A DNA stretch of 64,000 nucleotides from an uncultured Bacteroidia bacterium (GCA_905478335.1 CAJQIC010000029.1:21408-85407), one strand, 5' to 3'; counted from the first letter of the stretch, positions 46,245 through 55,567 are shown. Translations and numbers: made by a program. Notes: generated from the sequence alone by a model not told the origin.

Positions 46245-46368
46245 TAGGCTGATAAGCCTAATGGACGAACAGAAGGCTGATAAGCCTAAACAAAGAAGGT
46301 TAGAAGGCAGGTTATAGAGCTTGTCCGACTACCGGCGGACTGATAAGCCTAATGGACGAACAGAAGGC
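46245..46368 (+). repeat. GATA-loop hairpins and a repeated 29-bp unit
   Basis: Hairpins TAGGCT-GATA-AGCCTA (46245-46260) and AGGCT-GATA-AGCCT (46274-46287). A unit beginning CTGATAAGCCTAATGGACGA is found at 46249-46277 and again at 46340-46368. The hairpins resemble the terminal hairpin of repeat copy A (loop GGTA). The following bases to about 46410 hold short GACAAAAGACGAAAG-type repeats. I see no gene here. Confidence 0.7.
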
Positions 46369-46489
46369 GAAAGCCCAATCGACAAAAGACGAAAGACAAA
46401 AGACGAAAGCCTAATAAAAGAATCCCCTCGCAAGCCCTCCAACCATATTGATTTTATGGACCCTTGTAATCAAAAATCAATTGATTAAC

Positions 46490-46524
46490 AATGGTTTTGA
46501 ATAAATGCATTATCAAAAACCATT
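46490..46524 (+). promoter_or_regulatory. Inverted repeat upstream of the coiled-coil gene
   Basis: AATGGTTTTGA (46490-46500) and TCAAAAACCATT (46513-46524) are complementary except for one bulged base. The repeat lies 33 bp before the start codon at 46557. It could be an operator or a leader hairpin. It has no T-run typical of a terminator. Confidence 0.4.
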
Positions 46525-46556
46525 TTGTTGTAAACTTGTATCTCTAAAATTAGGTT

Positions 46557-47504
46557 ATGGCAGATTCAAACAACGAAGCGTACGAAACATCAAAAAGGTC
46601 TAAGGTGTCCAGACCACTGTTAATTCTATTTCTGCTGTCGTTGGGGCTAAATGCCTACCTGTTTTATAACTGGTACAATGACAATTATAGAGATGGTCAA
46701 AGTCTTGCCGAGATAAACCAGGGTCTTCAAGACGTACTTGCCGAGACTGAATTCTCCAAAGATTCTTTACAAAAAGCATACGATGAGCTGAGTACGCAAT
46801 ATCAAGCTTTATATGAAGAGTCAGAAACGCTTAGAATTGAGCGTAAAGATGCCATTGAGCAGTTGGGACAAAAAAAGGTTCGAATCCGTCAATTACTAAC
46901 ACAAGTAGGCGGAAACCCAAGAGCACTGGTTGAAGCCAAAGGTAAAATAGAAACGTTAAAAAAGGAATTAAACGACTACCGAGTTAAACTGGACTTAGCA
47001 GCAGAAGAAAACGCAGAATACGCCAAGGCTATTAGGACTGAAAAAGAGAAGGCTCAAGACATGGCCCACGAAAAAGAGGCCATCGAACGACAAAATCAAG
47101 ATCTAGAAGATAAAATCAGTGATGCTACATTTAGGATTTCCGACTTAACTGTAGCTCCGATGAGAACCAAGCGTAAAAAACTTGAACAGACAACAAAAAG
47201 TGGCAAAGTCAAACATATTGAGATTTCCTTTACCATTCTTGAATCTCCACTAGTTGAAGAAGGTGAAAAAGAACTTAAACTAAGACTGTTAGGAACAAGT
47301 CAAGAAGTACTGGGATCGGATAACGACAGACTTCAAAATTCAGACGAATTATACTCCATGACCAAAGACTTCGTTTATGATGGGTCGTCTGAAAAGTTCA
47401 AGTTTAAGTACGAACAAGATGCCACATTTAAGGCTGGCACTCACTTTGCAGAAATCTGGGAAGGCGATCACATGATTATCAGAACTGCCTTTAACTTGGA
47501 TTAG
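46557..47504 (+). CDS. Single-pass membrane protein with long coiled coil
   Basis: 315 residues. Residues about 22-42 (RPLLILFLLSLGLNAYLFYN) form one membrane helix with a short cytoplasmic tail. About 55-205 are heptad-rich and charged, a long coiled coil. The last ~95 residues (KVKHIEISFTILESPLVEEG to HMIIRTAFNLD) look like a small beta domain. I do not recognise a named family; similar proteins in Bacteroidota are annotated as hypothetical. Its 3' end overlaps the convergent mazG gene by 4 bp. Confidence 0.8.
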   Translation: MADSNNEAYETSKRSKVSRPLLILFLLSLGLNAYLFYNWYNDNYRDGQSLAEINQGLQDVLAETEFSKDSLQKAYDELSTQYQALYEESETLRIERKDAIEQLGQKKVRIRQLLTQVGGNPRALVEAKGKIETLKKELNDYRVKLDLAAEENAEYAKAIRTEKEKAQDMAHEKEAIERQNQDLEDKISDATFRISDLTVAPMRTKRKKLEQTTKSGKVKHIEISFTILESPLVEEGEKELKLRLLGTSQEVLGSDNDRLQNSDELYSMTKDFVYDGSSEKFKFKYEQDATFKAGTHFAEIWEGDHMIIRTAFNLD

Positions 47505-48265
47505 GCTTTGGCTTTTTGCCAAATAGACTCCATTTCTTCCAGCGTCATGTCTTCTAGCCGAATCTTTGACTGCTTGGCATAGGATTCAATTGCTTCAAAT
47601 CGTTGTTTGAACTTCTTGTTGGTCAATTCTAACGCATCGTCGGGATTAATGTCTTGCCATCGCGCATAATTCACTAGCGAAAACAGCAGATCACCGAATT
47701 CATCTGGTTTCTCTTTTCCAGTAGCCTCCTTGTACTCTTGTAGCTCCTCCTCTACCTTATCCCATACTAACCGCTTGTTTGGCCAGTCGAAGCCAACCTG
47801 GGCCGCTTTTTCTTGCATGCGCATGGCTTTCACCAAACTTGGCATTGAATTAGGCACACCACTTAGTACCGACTTAACGCCTTTGCTCTCGGCTTGCTTG
47901 ATCTGTTCCCAATTGCGCTTAACAGTTTCCGCATCTTCCGCGTTAACATCTCCATAGATGTGCGGATGCCTTCTGATCAGTTTTTCGCAAATGCCGTTCA
48001 GAACGGTCGTAATGTCAAAATCGTTTGTTTCGCTGCCAATCTTTGAATAGAAGACAATGTGTAACATTAAATCTCCCAGTTCTTTGGCTATTTCTGGCTT
48101 ATCGTCCTCTAAAATGGCATCTGACAACTCGTACGTTTCCTCAATGGTTAGATGTCTTATGCTTTCAAGCGTTTGCTCTCGGTCCCACGGACACTTTTCC
48201 CTAAGGTCGTCAATAATATCTAACAGGCGCTCAAAGGCTTTCAGGCGAGGATCTATGTTTGCCAT
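47501..48265 (-). CDS. mazG: Nucleoside triphosphate pyrophosphohydrolase MazG
   Basis: 254 residues with two MazG repeats. It hydrolyses (d)NTPs to monophosphates and pyrophosphate, cleaning the pool or lowering alarmones. The first domain has KCPWDREQTLESIRHLTIEE and ELGDLMLHIVFYSKI, giving the E-x-x-E and D metal ligands. The second has VEEELQEYKEA and EFGDLLFSLVNYAR. It ends in DMTLEEMESIWQKAK, usual for the family. It shares one base with the downstream end of the LytTR gene and is likely in one operon with it. Confidence 0.95.
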   Translation of the reverse strand: MANIDPRLKAFERLLDIIDDLREKCPWDREQTLESIRHLTIEETYELSDAILEDDKPEIAKELGDLMLHIVFYSKIGSETNDFDITTVLNGICEKLIRRHPHIYGDVNAEDAETVKRNWEQIKQAESKGVKSVLSGVPNSMPSLVKAMRMQEKAAQVGFDWPNKRLVWDKVEEELQEYKEATGKEKPDEFGDLLFSLVNYARWQDINPDDALELTNKKFKQRFEAIESYAKQSKIRLEDMTLEEMESIWQKAKA

Positions 48266-48975
48266 TATAGAATGTTGTTTGACTTCATTAAGCCCATAAA
48301 CTTTTCTTTGAAATTTTTACCAATCGGTAAACGCTTTCCATCAACACCTACTTCACTGGTATTATAAGATTCTATGTGCTTTAACCCGACAATAAATGAA
48401 CGATGAATTCGGCAGAATTTCTCTGCTGGAAGCTTCTGCTCCATCTTTTTCATCGTTTGAAGCGTTACGATACGTTTTTCTGGAATAAAAATCTTTACAT
48501 AATCAGCAAAGGCCTCTACGTATTTGATCTCATCATAGCTAATCTTAATCAGTTTTTGATTTGCTTTTACGAAGATGAAATCGTCCTCTAATTCTGTATT
48601 GTCAATTTCATTTCCACTTTTTAATCTAAAGTACTCCTTAGATTTTTGGATGGCTTTATCGAAACGGTCACTGGAAATTGGCTTTAGCAAATAATCGATG
48701 GCGTCTAACTCAAACCCCTCAACTGCGTATTCGGCATAAGCAGTTGTGAAAATAACTAGAGGCGGATTTTGCAATGAGCGCATAAACTCAATACCCGTTA
48801 CTTCTGGCATTTGAATGTCGAGAAACAACAAATCAACTTGTTTTGACTTAATCATCTCTGCTGCTTGAATTGCATTGGAGCAAGTACCTACCAACTCCAT
48901 TTCTGGGTAATTCGATAAATGGCTTTTGATTACATCTATTGCCAATGGTTCGTCGTCAACAATTAAACATTTCAT
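48265..48975 (-). CDS. LytTR-family response regulator
   Basis: 236 residues. The receiver domain (1-120) has the acidic pair in IVDDEP, the phospho-acceptor D53 in LLFLDIQMPEVTG and the conserved Lys in YLLKPIS. The C-terminal LytTR DNA-binding domain is at about 135-236 (FIFVKANQKLIKISYDEIKY, FCRIHRSFIVGLKHIESY). The histidine kinase lies 11 bp upstream. Its targets are unknown. Confidence 0.95.
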   Translation of the reverse strand: MKCLIVDDEPLAIDVIKSHLSNYPEMELVGTCSNAIQAAEMIKSKQVDLLFLDIQMPEVTGIEFMRSLQNPPLVIFTTAYAEYAVEGFELDAIDYLLKPISSDRFDKAIQKSKEYFRLKSGNEIDNTELEDDFIFVKANQKLIKISYDEIKYVEAFADYVKIFIPEKRIVTLQTMKKMEQKLPAEKFCRIHRSFIVGLKHIESYNTSEVGVDGKRLPIGKNFKEKFMGLMKSNNIL

Positions 48976-48986
48976 TCTTTGCTTCT

Positions 48987-50033
48987 TTAATTAAATTTTA
49001 GGTTAAGGTTTACGCTATACTTCTCCCCGTCGTCTTCTATTTTCAACGTATGTTTATCAGGGTACAACAATGCTAATCTTTTTTTTATGTTTTCAATACC
49101 TATGCCGCCTGCCTTTCCGTTCAAACGCTTCTCTTTTTCTTTAGGTTTCGAATTTTGAATTTTAAATACCAAATTATCGGGCTCTATATCCATATCGATG
49201 GAGACAAATCCCCCTTCCATTTTTTGACTAATCCCGTGCTTAAAACTATTCTCAAGGAAAGTTAAAAACAACATGGGTGCAATCTGCTTTGTAGCAGGAT
49301 TACCGTTCACGTTGAACTCAAAGTCCAATCGGTCGCCATTTCTAATCTTTTCAAGATCTAAGTAGCTTTTCAGGTAGTTAATCTCTTTCTCCAACGCGAC
49401 CCACTTCTCACTTCCGTCGTACAACACATACCGCAGAATTTCTGAGAGTTTTAAAACCAGTTCCGGGGCCTTGTCTGATTTTTTGAGCGTAAGCGCATAC
49501 AAACTGTTCAAACTATTAAACAGAAAGTGCGGATTGATCTGGGTCTTTAAGTACTTGAGCTCTGTCTCCATGTTTATACGCTCAAGATTTTCGGTTACTC
49601 TTTCTCGCTCATACCATTGTCTGACCATTTTCAAAGACATGGTGATACCTAAAGTAAACGTGATACTGGCAAACCCGCCTGCAAAAAACTGCCACCTCCA
49701 AATATCTAGAGGCACATGATTTGTCATGATGCTGGCAGAGTTTAATGCCATCGCCCAGATAAGAACCGCCAAAAAGACAGATAGTACCAAACTGATGACA
49801 TAAGAAAAATACATCTTCTGTTTAAACAGCTTGTTAAACAGAAAGTACATGTTGAAATAAACAACAATGCCTTGAACGGATACGGTTACAAAAGCATTTA
49901 CGAAGGCTGAACCGCGGCTAACTTCCTCATTATAAAAGAAGTACCAAAAGGCAAAATACGCCAACCAAAATGCAAAATGGTGAAATTTATATCGGGTGAG
50001 TTTACTATAACCTTCAGAGTTTGCGAGGGACAT
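48987..50033 (-). CDS. LytS/YehU-type sensor histidine kinase
   Basis: 348 residues. Four membrane helices in the first ~135 residues are followed by a short coiled linker and the His_kinase domain, with the phospho-acceptor H169 in TQINPHFLFNSLNSL. The ATPase domain has FLENSFKHGIS as its N-box and GGIGIENIKKRLALLYPDK as its G-box. No separate sensor domain is present, so sensing is probably in the membrane. It pairs with the LytTR regulator 11 bp downstream. Confidence 0.95.
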   Translation of the reverse strand: MSLANSEGYSKLTRYKFHHFAFWLAYFAFWYFFYNEEVSRGSAFVNAFVTVSVQGIVVYFNMYFLFNKLFKQKMYFSYVISLVLSVFLAVLIWAMALNSASIMTNHVPLDIWRWQFFAGGFASITFTLGITMSLKMVRQWYERERVTENLERINMETELKYLKTQINPHFLFNSLNSLYALTLKKSDKAPELVLKLSEILRYVLYDGSEKWVALEKEINYLKSYLDLEKIRNGDRLDFEFNVNGNPATKQIAPMLFLTFLENSFKHGISQKMEGGFVSIDMDIEPDNLVFKIQNSKPKEKEKRLNGKAGGIGIENIKKRLALLYPDKHTLKIEDDGEKYSVNLNLKFN

Positions 50034-50049
50034 GTAGACTTAGTCGAAC

Positions 50050-50286
50050 TTAACTTTGCGGGGCAGCGACCCTAATTGATTCAAGTAATGAATACCCCCA
50101 GCCTAGTACTTGCCAGCCGGCCTTGGTTACTTGCTCCTGCTCGGTGTTTTGTACACTCTTAACGCTTTGATTGCTCAAATAATGGGATGCTAATCCGAAA
50201 GCAAATAGGTTTGCAGCCAATAATAATCCGATGATTAGAATTGAACTTTTTCTTTTAGCGGTAATAATCAGGCGTTTCATAGGCAA
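50050..50286 (-). CDS. Small membrane protein of unknown function
   Basis: 78 residues with one hydrophobic segment (SSILIIGLLLAANLFAFGLA) after a basic start and an extracytoplasmic tail ending in ESIRVAAPQS. No family is recognised. It lies 16 bp upstream of the histidine kinase gene on the same strand, so it may be co-transcribed and act with the kinase; this is inferred from position. Confidence 0.55.
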   Translation of the reverse strand: MPMKRLIITAKRKSSILIIGLLLAANLFAFGLASHYLSNQSVKSVQNTEQEQVTKAGWQVLGWGYSLLESIRVAAPQS

Positions 50287-50468
50287 ATAATGTTTGACAC
50301 TTCAGTTAATACAACATCTGTGCCTTTTTATTTGTTCTACGAAGTTAATTTAAAAAAGTTACAGAGAAAGTTAATTGGATGAAGGGAGGGGTTTGAAGGA
50401 TGAATAAAGAAATTATAAATGAAGAATGGAAAATGTAAAATGTTGAATCAGAGAATTGGTTCATGGCG

Positions 50469-50837
50469 TTAACTTACCCTCAGATGTTGTTCTCTTATTT
50501 TCACTGACTTCATGGCATGTATAATTAGCAAAACCAAAGCCATACAGGTGGTTAAACAGCCAGAGATTAGTATAACGTGAAACAAGGTTGTTTGCATGGT
50601 AAACGCCATCGACAATCCCGCTAGCATGAATAACAAAGCGCTGATGTACAAAAACACATTGGCCAAACCAAGTTTTTTAAGCTGCTTTAATTTTAGTTGA
50701 ATGATGGCAAAATCACAATCTTCAGGCTCCTCTAAGCGATAAATCTCGTCATTCAATGACACGATAAAACTTGAGGTGGACATGATCAAAAGACCGATGG
50801 CCGGTAAAAATGTTAACGGAGCATACCAATCTATCAT
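50469..50837 (-). CDS. DUF2721-like membrane protein
   Basis: 122 residues with three membrane segments (about 5-28, 58-80 and 86-110). The pattern FLPAIGLLIMSTSSFIVSLN, then a charged stretch with EPEDC, and FLYISALLFMLAGLSMAF resembles the DUF2721 family, whose function is unknown. It stands alone, with 182 bp to the next gene on its 3' side where I see nothing notable. Confidence 0.65.
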   Translation of the reverse strand: MIDWYAPLTFLPAIGLLIMSTSSFIVSLNDEIYRLEEPEDCDFAIIQLKLKQLKKLGLANVFLYISALLFMLAGLSMAFTMQTTLFHVILISGCLTTCMALVLLIIHAMKSVKIREQHLRVS

Positions 50838-50917
50838 ATAGTTTGTTTTTTATTCAAATCCTTGGGATTGCTTAAATCTTAGCGAAAGCTACAACAATAA
50901 TATTGACGTACAAACAT

Positions 50918-50946
50918 TACCTTTGTAACCTTGTTATCCGATAACA
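50918..50946 (+). promoter_or_regulatory. Bacteroidota -7 box and 15-bp palindrome
   Basis: TACCTTTG at 50918-50925 fits the TAnnTTTG -7 consensus of the Bacteroidota primary sigma factor. A perfect 7+1+7 palindrome, TGTTATC-C-GATAACA, lies at 50932-50946, where transcription would start and 3 bp before the ATG at 50950. It could be an operator. A well-spaced -33 TTG was not found. Confidence 0.45.
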
Positions 50947-50949
50947 GTT

Positions 50950-51141
50950 ATGACACAATTCATCTTAATCGTTGCCGTATTGATTATTGCCTTGTTAGGC
51001 ATGGGCGTTCGTATGTTACTTGTTAAAAACGGTGAAATGCGTGCCGGTTGCGCTGGCAAAAATCCAATGCTCCAAGAAGAAGGTGTTGCCTGCGGTATGT
51101 GCGGCGCAAAACCTGGTGAGGTTTGCAAATCAGACGATTAA
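50950..51141 (+). CDS. Small four-cysteine membrane protein, possible NqrM equivalent
   Basis: 63 residues. One membrane helix (about 4-24, ILIVAVLIIALLGMGVRMLL) is followed by a short soluble part with four cysteines, C34, C48, C51 and C59 (GC, CGMC, VC). NqrM of gamma-proteobacteria has this design, an N-terminal helix and four cysteines, and is needed to place iron in Na+-NQR. The nqr operon ends about 150 bp away on the other strand. The match is by architecture and context, not by clear sequence identity, so the function is inferred. Confidence 0.6.
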   Translation: MTQFILIVAVLIIALLGMGVRMLLVKNGEMRAGCAGKNPMLQEEGVACGMCGAKPGEVCKSDD

Positions 51142-51291
51142 TAAGATTAATAAGTTGTCGGCCTGCGTCCGAAATGTAAAATGTAAAATTCTGAAGAGTG
51201 ACTCTTCGCTTGCGCTCTGAGCGACGACATAGCAAAATTCAATCAACCATTTAGTTAATGGAGGAATCAATTAAAAATTAATCACTAAAAA

Positions 51292-52548
51292 TTAAGCATT
51301 AGAGCTCTCCTCATAGATTTGCACCAATTCCAAAAGCGTAGACAAAGCTGCTTCCATATCTTGCACAGACACATATTCATGTTTAGAATGGATACCCATT
51401 TCGCCGGTAAATATATTCGGACAAGGTAGACCCATAAAAGATAATCGAGAACCATCGGTACCGCCTCTAACTAAATCTTGTTTTGGCGCCACTCCTGCCC
51501 TTTTCATGGCTTCAACGGCGTTGGCTTCAATGTGTGGGAACTTATCAAGCATCTCGCGCATGTTGCGATATTGCTCGTTTACTTCCGTTTCAAAACGTGA
51601 TCCAGGAAATGCATCAATGGCTTCTTGAGCAAGCTGTATCAAAACGTTTTGGTGTCCCTTTAGATTCTGTGTATCAAAGTCTCTTACAATGAAATCCACA
51701 GAAGCCGTTTCAAGCTCACCCTTAATGCTAGTAGGATGAACAAATCCTTCACTACCTTCTGTAGTTTCAGGACAGAACGTATCTTTTGGCAAAGAGTCGA
51801 TGAAATGTGCCAATACCTTCATGGCATTCACCATTTTTCCTTTTGCATAACCCGGATGCGCACTGATACCATGAAATGTAACAGTCATTGCATTGGCAGA
51901 AAAAGTGTCACCTTCTAACGATCCTCTAACTCCACCATCTAATGTATATCCAGCATCAGCATTTAATTTTTTCATATCAAGCTTGTCAACTCCCCTTCCA
52001 ACTTCTTCATCAGGTGTAAACAATATGCGTATATCTCCATGTACAAGTTCATCGCGGTTCACAAGTTGTTTAGCCAACTCCATTATAATGGCAACACCTG
52101 CTTTGTCGTCTGCACCTAAAAGTGTTTTCCCAGAAGCAGTGATGATGTCATCTCCTATGCGCTCCAAAAGATATGGATGCTCTTTGGTTGTAATGACTTG
52201 ACTGTTGTCGTCAGGTAAAACGATGTCCTGTCCTTGATAGTTTTCGTGCAACAATGGTTTCACATCTTTACCGCTGCAATCTGGTGCCGTATCGACATGG
52301 GAACAGAAACAAACTGTTTCAACGCCTTCTTTATCACTACGACCCGGAATTGTCCCAAATACATAACCATGTTCATCCAATACGGCGTCTTCAATTCCTA
52401 TCTCACGTAATTCTTCAACCAATAACATGCTCAAATTGAGTTGCTTGCTTGTAGAAGGAAATTCCGTACTAAATGGATCACTTTGCGTATCGATTTGTAC
52501 ATAACGCATAAAGCGTTCGGCTATGTTTTGTTGTATTTCGTTCATCAT
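51292..52548 (-). CDS. pepT: Peptidase T (tripeptide aminopeptidase)
   Basis: 418 residues, M20 family. It removes the N-terminal residue of tripeptides using two zinc ions. CFCSHVDTAPDCSGKDVKPL holds the first zinc His and catalytic Asp, LLGADDKAGVAIIMEL the bridging Asp, and ILFTPDEEVGRGVDKLDMKK the catalytic Glu pair. ISAHPGYAKGKMVNAM and RGGTDGSRLSFMGLPCPNIF are typical PepT blocks. It lies 3 bp after apbE on the same strand, at the end of the nqr operon. Confidence 0.96.
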   Translation of the reverse strand: MMNEIQQNIAERFMRYVQIDTQSDPFSTEFPSTSKQLNLSMLLVEELREIGIEDAVLDEHGYVFGTIPGRSDKEGVETVCFCSHVDTAPDCSGKDVKPLLHENYQGQDIVLPDDNSQVITTKEHPYLLERIGDDIITASGKTLLGADDKAGVAIIMELAKQLVNRDELVHGDIRILFTPDEEVGRGVDKLDMKKLNADAGYTLDGGVRGSLEGDTFSANAMTVTFHGISAHPGYAKGKMVNAMKVLAHFIDSLPKDTFCPETTEGSEGFVHPTSIKGELETASVDFIVRDFDTQNLKGHQNVLIQLAQEAIDAFPGSRFETEVNEQYRNMREMLDKFPHIEANAVEAMKRAGVAPKQDLVRGGTDGSRLSFMGLPCPNIFTGEMGIHSKHEYVSVQDMEAALSTLLELVQIYEESSNA

Positions 52549-52551
52549 TTT

Positions 52552-53562
52552 CTACTTAACATGGACACCTTTTAATTGTCCGTTCTCCTCGAATATAAAG
52601 AAAGCACTTAAACTGCTATCTGCTTCTATCAATTCTATAGATTGATCTAATCCCAGCACCATACAAGCCGTTGCGTAGGCATCTGCTACGGCACATTCTT
52701 GATGCATAAGCGTTGCGCTTTTTAAATCTGACATTAAAGGTTTACCTGTTCTTGGATCCATCGTATGTCCTATGATTGAATCGTTAACCACGTAAAAATT
52801 TTGATAGTTTCCGCTTGTGGCCATTGATATGTTGGATAGCGGCATCACCTCAAAATAGTCGGTAGGTTCAGCTCCCATTACAGGACTTTTTATACCTATC
52901 TGCCAAGCTTGCTGTCTGGTGTTCAACCCTTTGCAATGTACCTCACCTCCCACTTCAACCATATAGTTGTTGTACCCCTTGTTCGCCAATAAATTGGCAA
53001 TCAAGTCAACAAAATATCCCTTTGCAATCGCGTTGAAATTATAGCTCTTAAATCGGTTTTTAATCAAGATGCCCTTTTCGTCGAATCGAATGTCTTCAAA
53101 ACCTTTAAACGCCTTGGCAATGGCCATCGTTGAGGTATCTATCAGCCTTTGTTGTTTTTTGAAGGAATCGTAAATCTTAAATAGTTGTGCAGCGCTTGGA
53201 TCAAATGCGCCATCAGTTGCTTCGATAATTGGAATAGACTTTTCAATCATTACTGCGAAGTGCTCAAATCCTGGTTTCAGTTCACGCTCTACAATTGCCT
53301 TGTTTGCGTTAAACTGAGAAATGAAAGAATTGGTGTCATAGGTAGAAAGCCCATAGTTAAACGCAACTAACATAGAATCGATTGATTGCTCGAAACCAAG
53401 TAACGCTTCACCAATATAGGTAATGTGATAAGTCGTACCAAGCGCATTCCCCGCCAATCGTTGCTCTTTTACATCCTCTTTTGGCGAAGAACAACTGCTA
53501 AAAATGAGGACAAAAAAAAGGCAGATAAGACTGCCTTTTTTATTTAATGTATGTAAAGTCAT
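52552..53562 (-). CDS. apbE: FAD:protein FMN transferase ApbE
   Basis: 336 residues from the ATG at 53562, 4 bp after the nqrF stop. Earlier in-frame ATGs lie inside nqrF and would bury the signal peptide. Lipobox FSSC with Cys24 makes it a periplasm-facing lipoprotein. It attaches FMN to Thr in NqrB and NqrC. Family marks: GNALGTTYHITYIG, YNFNAIAKGYFVDLIANLLA, EVGGEVHCKG, and TSGNYQNFYV with GHTMDPRTGKPL near the Mg/FAD site. Its place in the operon matches its job. Confidence 0.95.
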   Translation of the reverse strand: MTLHTLNKKGSLICLFFVLIFSSCSSPKEDVKEQRLAGNALGTTYHITYIGEALLGFEQSIDSMLVAFNYGLSTYDTNSFISQFNANKAIVERELKPGFEHFAVMIEKSIPIIEATDGAFDPSAAQLFKIYDSFKKQQRLIDTSTMAIAKAFKGFEDIRFDEKGILIKNRFKSYNFNAIAKGYFVDLIANLLANKGYNNYMVEVGGEVHCKGLNTRQQAWQIGIKSPVMGAEPTDYFEVMPLSNISMATSGNYQNFYVVNDSIIGHTMDPRTGKPLMSDLKSATLMHQECAVADAYATACMVLGLDQSIELIEADSSLSAFFIFEENGQLKGVHVK

Positions 53563-53566
53563 ATGA

Positions 53567-54892
53567 TTAACCTCCGAAATCATCAAAGGCAACATTTTCT
53601 GGTGGTACACCCCAATCGTCAACCATTTTCAAAACGGCTTGATTCATTAATGGAGGTCCACAGAAGTAGAATTCAATATCTTCTGGTGCTTCGTGCTTAG
53701 ACAGGTATTGGTCGATAACGGCTTGGTGAACAAAACCTGTAAAACCATCTCCTGCTTTGTCGTCAACATTTTCTTTTACCGTCCAGTTGTCTTCTTCCAT
53801 TGGTTCGGATAGAACAACGAAGAATTGGAAATTTGGAAAGTCTTTTTCGATTTTTCTAAAGTGATCTAAATAGAATAGCTCACGTTTTGAACGACCTCCA
53901 TACCAATAGGTTACTTTTCGTCCCGTTTTTAGTGTATGGAACAAGTGGAACAAATGCGACCGCATTGGTGCCATACCAGCTCCACCACCGATGTATAACA
54001 TTTCTGAACCCGTATCCTTAATAAAGAATTCTCCGTAAGGTCCTGAGATAGTTACTTTATCGCCTGGTTTACAACCGAATACATATGAAGAACAAATGCC
54101 CGGATTTACATCCATCCATTTATTACTTTTTCGATCCCAAGGAGGTGTAGCGATACGAATATTAAGCATCACGATGTTTCCTTCTGCAGGGTGGTTGGCC
54201 ATCGAATAGGCTCTAAAGATTGGCTCGTCATTCACCATCTTCAAGTCCCATAAACCAAATTTATCCCACTCAGACTTAAAATCTTGAGGATCACGACCAT
54301 CAGCGACCAATTCAGGGTGTGCTGTGATGTCCATGTCTTTAAATTCAACTGTAGTCTTTGGTACGTCAATTTGAATATAACCACCAGCTTCAAAGTCAAG
54401 TACTTCACCTTCAGGTAGTTTTACAACAAATTCTTTGATAAAAGATGCAACATTGTAGTTTTTAACCACTTCACATTCCCACTTCTTAATTCCAAAAATT
54501 TCTTCTGGAATACCAATCTTCATGTCGTTCTTCACCTTAACCTGACAAGCAAGTCTCCAATTTTCTTTTTGCTCTTTTCGCTTAATGTGACCCGTTTCAG
54601 TTGGTAAGATATCTCCACCACCTTCAAACACCTGGCACGTACACATGGCGCAAGTACCTCCACCACCACAGGCAGATGGAAGGAAAATTGATTGGTCTGA
54701 TAAGGTATTTAATAACGTCGTACCAGCCGCAACTTCAATAGTTTTCTCACCGTTAATCGTAAGCTTTACATCACCTTGGTTAACCAATCGCTTGGCTGCT
54801 ACTTGAAGCATTAATACCAATAGCAGGATAATCGCTGATAACGCAATCGCCGACGTAATTATAATAGCACCGTCAATTTTTAATAAAACCAT
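53567..54892 (-). CDS. nqrF: Na+-NQR subunit F (NADH dehydrogenase subunit)
   Basis: 441 residues. An N-terminal membrane helix (about 8-33) is followed by a 2Fe-2S ferredoxin domain with C75, C81, C84 ([11 protein letters not shown]) and C116 (RLACQV). FAD binding shows in [14 protein letters not shown] and NADH binding in [20 protein letters not shown], ending with [15 protein letters not shown]. It oxidises NADH and feeds electrons to the pump. It is the last Nqr subunit gene before apbE. Confidence 0.98.
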   Translation of the reverse strand: MVLLKIDGAIIITSAIALSAIILLLVLMLQVAAKRLVNQGDVKLTINGEKTIEVAAGTTLLNTLSDQSIFLPSACGGGGTCAMCTCQVFEGGGDILPTETGHIKRKEQKENWRLACQVKVKNDMKIGIPEEIFGIKKWECEVVKNYNVASFIKEFVVKLPEGEVLDFEAGGYIQIDVPKTTVEFKDMDITAHPELVADGRDPQDFKSEWDKFGLWDLKMVNDEPIFRAYSMANHPAEGNIVMLNIRIATPPWDRKSNKWMDVNPGICSSYVFGCKPGDKVTISGPYGEFFIKDTGSEMLYIGGGAGMAPMRSHLFHLFHTLKTGRKVTYWYGGRSKRELFYLDHFRKIEKDFPNFQFFVVLSEPMEEDNWTVKENVDDKAGDGFTGFVHQAVIDQYLSKHEAPEDIEFYFCGPPLMNQAVLKMVDDWGVPPENVAFDDFGG

Positions 54893-54897
54893 AATTC

Positions 54898-55557
54898 TTA
54901 TTCTCCAAATGGAAGTTTAAATCCAATAAAACTCAAAAATGCAAAAGCCATTAAACCTACTGTTATAAACGTTATACCCAAGCCTCTTAGCCCTTTAGGT
55001 ACGTTCGAGTAGCTCAGTTTTTCGCGGATTGCAGCTAAAGCAACTACTGCTAAAAACCAACCAATACCTGAACCTAATCCGTATACAACACTTTCTCCAA
55101 AAGCAAACTCTTTACCTGGTAAAAACAGTGCTGCTCCAAGAATAGAACAGTTAACCGCAATTAATGGCAAGAAGATACCAAGCGCGTTGTACAATGCAGG
55201 TGACAATTTTTCAACCACCATCTCTGTTAATTGTACAAATGCCGCGACAACAGCTATGAATATAATGAACTTTAATACTTCTAAATTAACACCTGAGAAG
55301 TCTGCAAAGTTTGTTGAAACACCTAAAGTATTTAACCAAGACAATGCGCCTTCTTTGATGATAAAATTATACGCCAACCAGTTCAAAGGAACTGTGATAA
55401 GAAGTACAAACGTTACAGCCATACCTAAACCGACAGCTGTTCCTATTTTCTTTGATACTGCTAGGTATGAACACATACCTAAGAAGTAAGCAAAAATCAT
55501 GTTGTCGACAAAAATCGACTTGATTCCAATGTTTAAATAATTTTCTACTATTCCCAT
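54898..55557 (-). CDS. nqrE: Na+-NQR subunit E
   Basis: 219 residues with six membrane helices, homologous to NqrD in inverted topology. It opens with [20 protein letters not shown], contains the conserved Cys of [13 protein letters not shown], and a second Cys in [18 protein letters not shown]. These cysteines with those of NqrD bind an intramembrane Fe centre. It lies 5 bp upstream of nqrF. Confidence 0.97.
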   Translation of the reverse strand: MGIVENYLNIGIKSIFVDNMIFAYFLGMCSYLAVSKKIGTAVGLGMAVTFVLLITVPLNWLAYNFIIKEGALSWLNTLGVSTNFADFSGVNLEVLKFIIFIAVVAAFVQLTEMVVEKLSPALYNALGIFLPLIAVNCSILGAALFLPGKEFAFGESVVYGLGSGIGWFLAVVALAAIREKLSYSNVPKGLRGLGITFITVGLMAFAFLSFIGFKLPFGE

Positions 55558-55567
55558 AACTCTCTAA

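Noticed and set aside
45946..46317. 123-codon frame over repeat copy B as a protein gene
   Set aside because: It only shares its first ~20 codons with copy A, reads through the hairpin region, and has a biased, unstructured composition.
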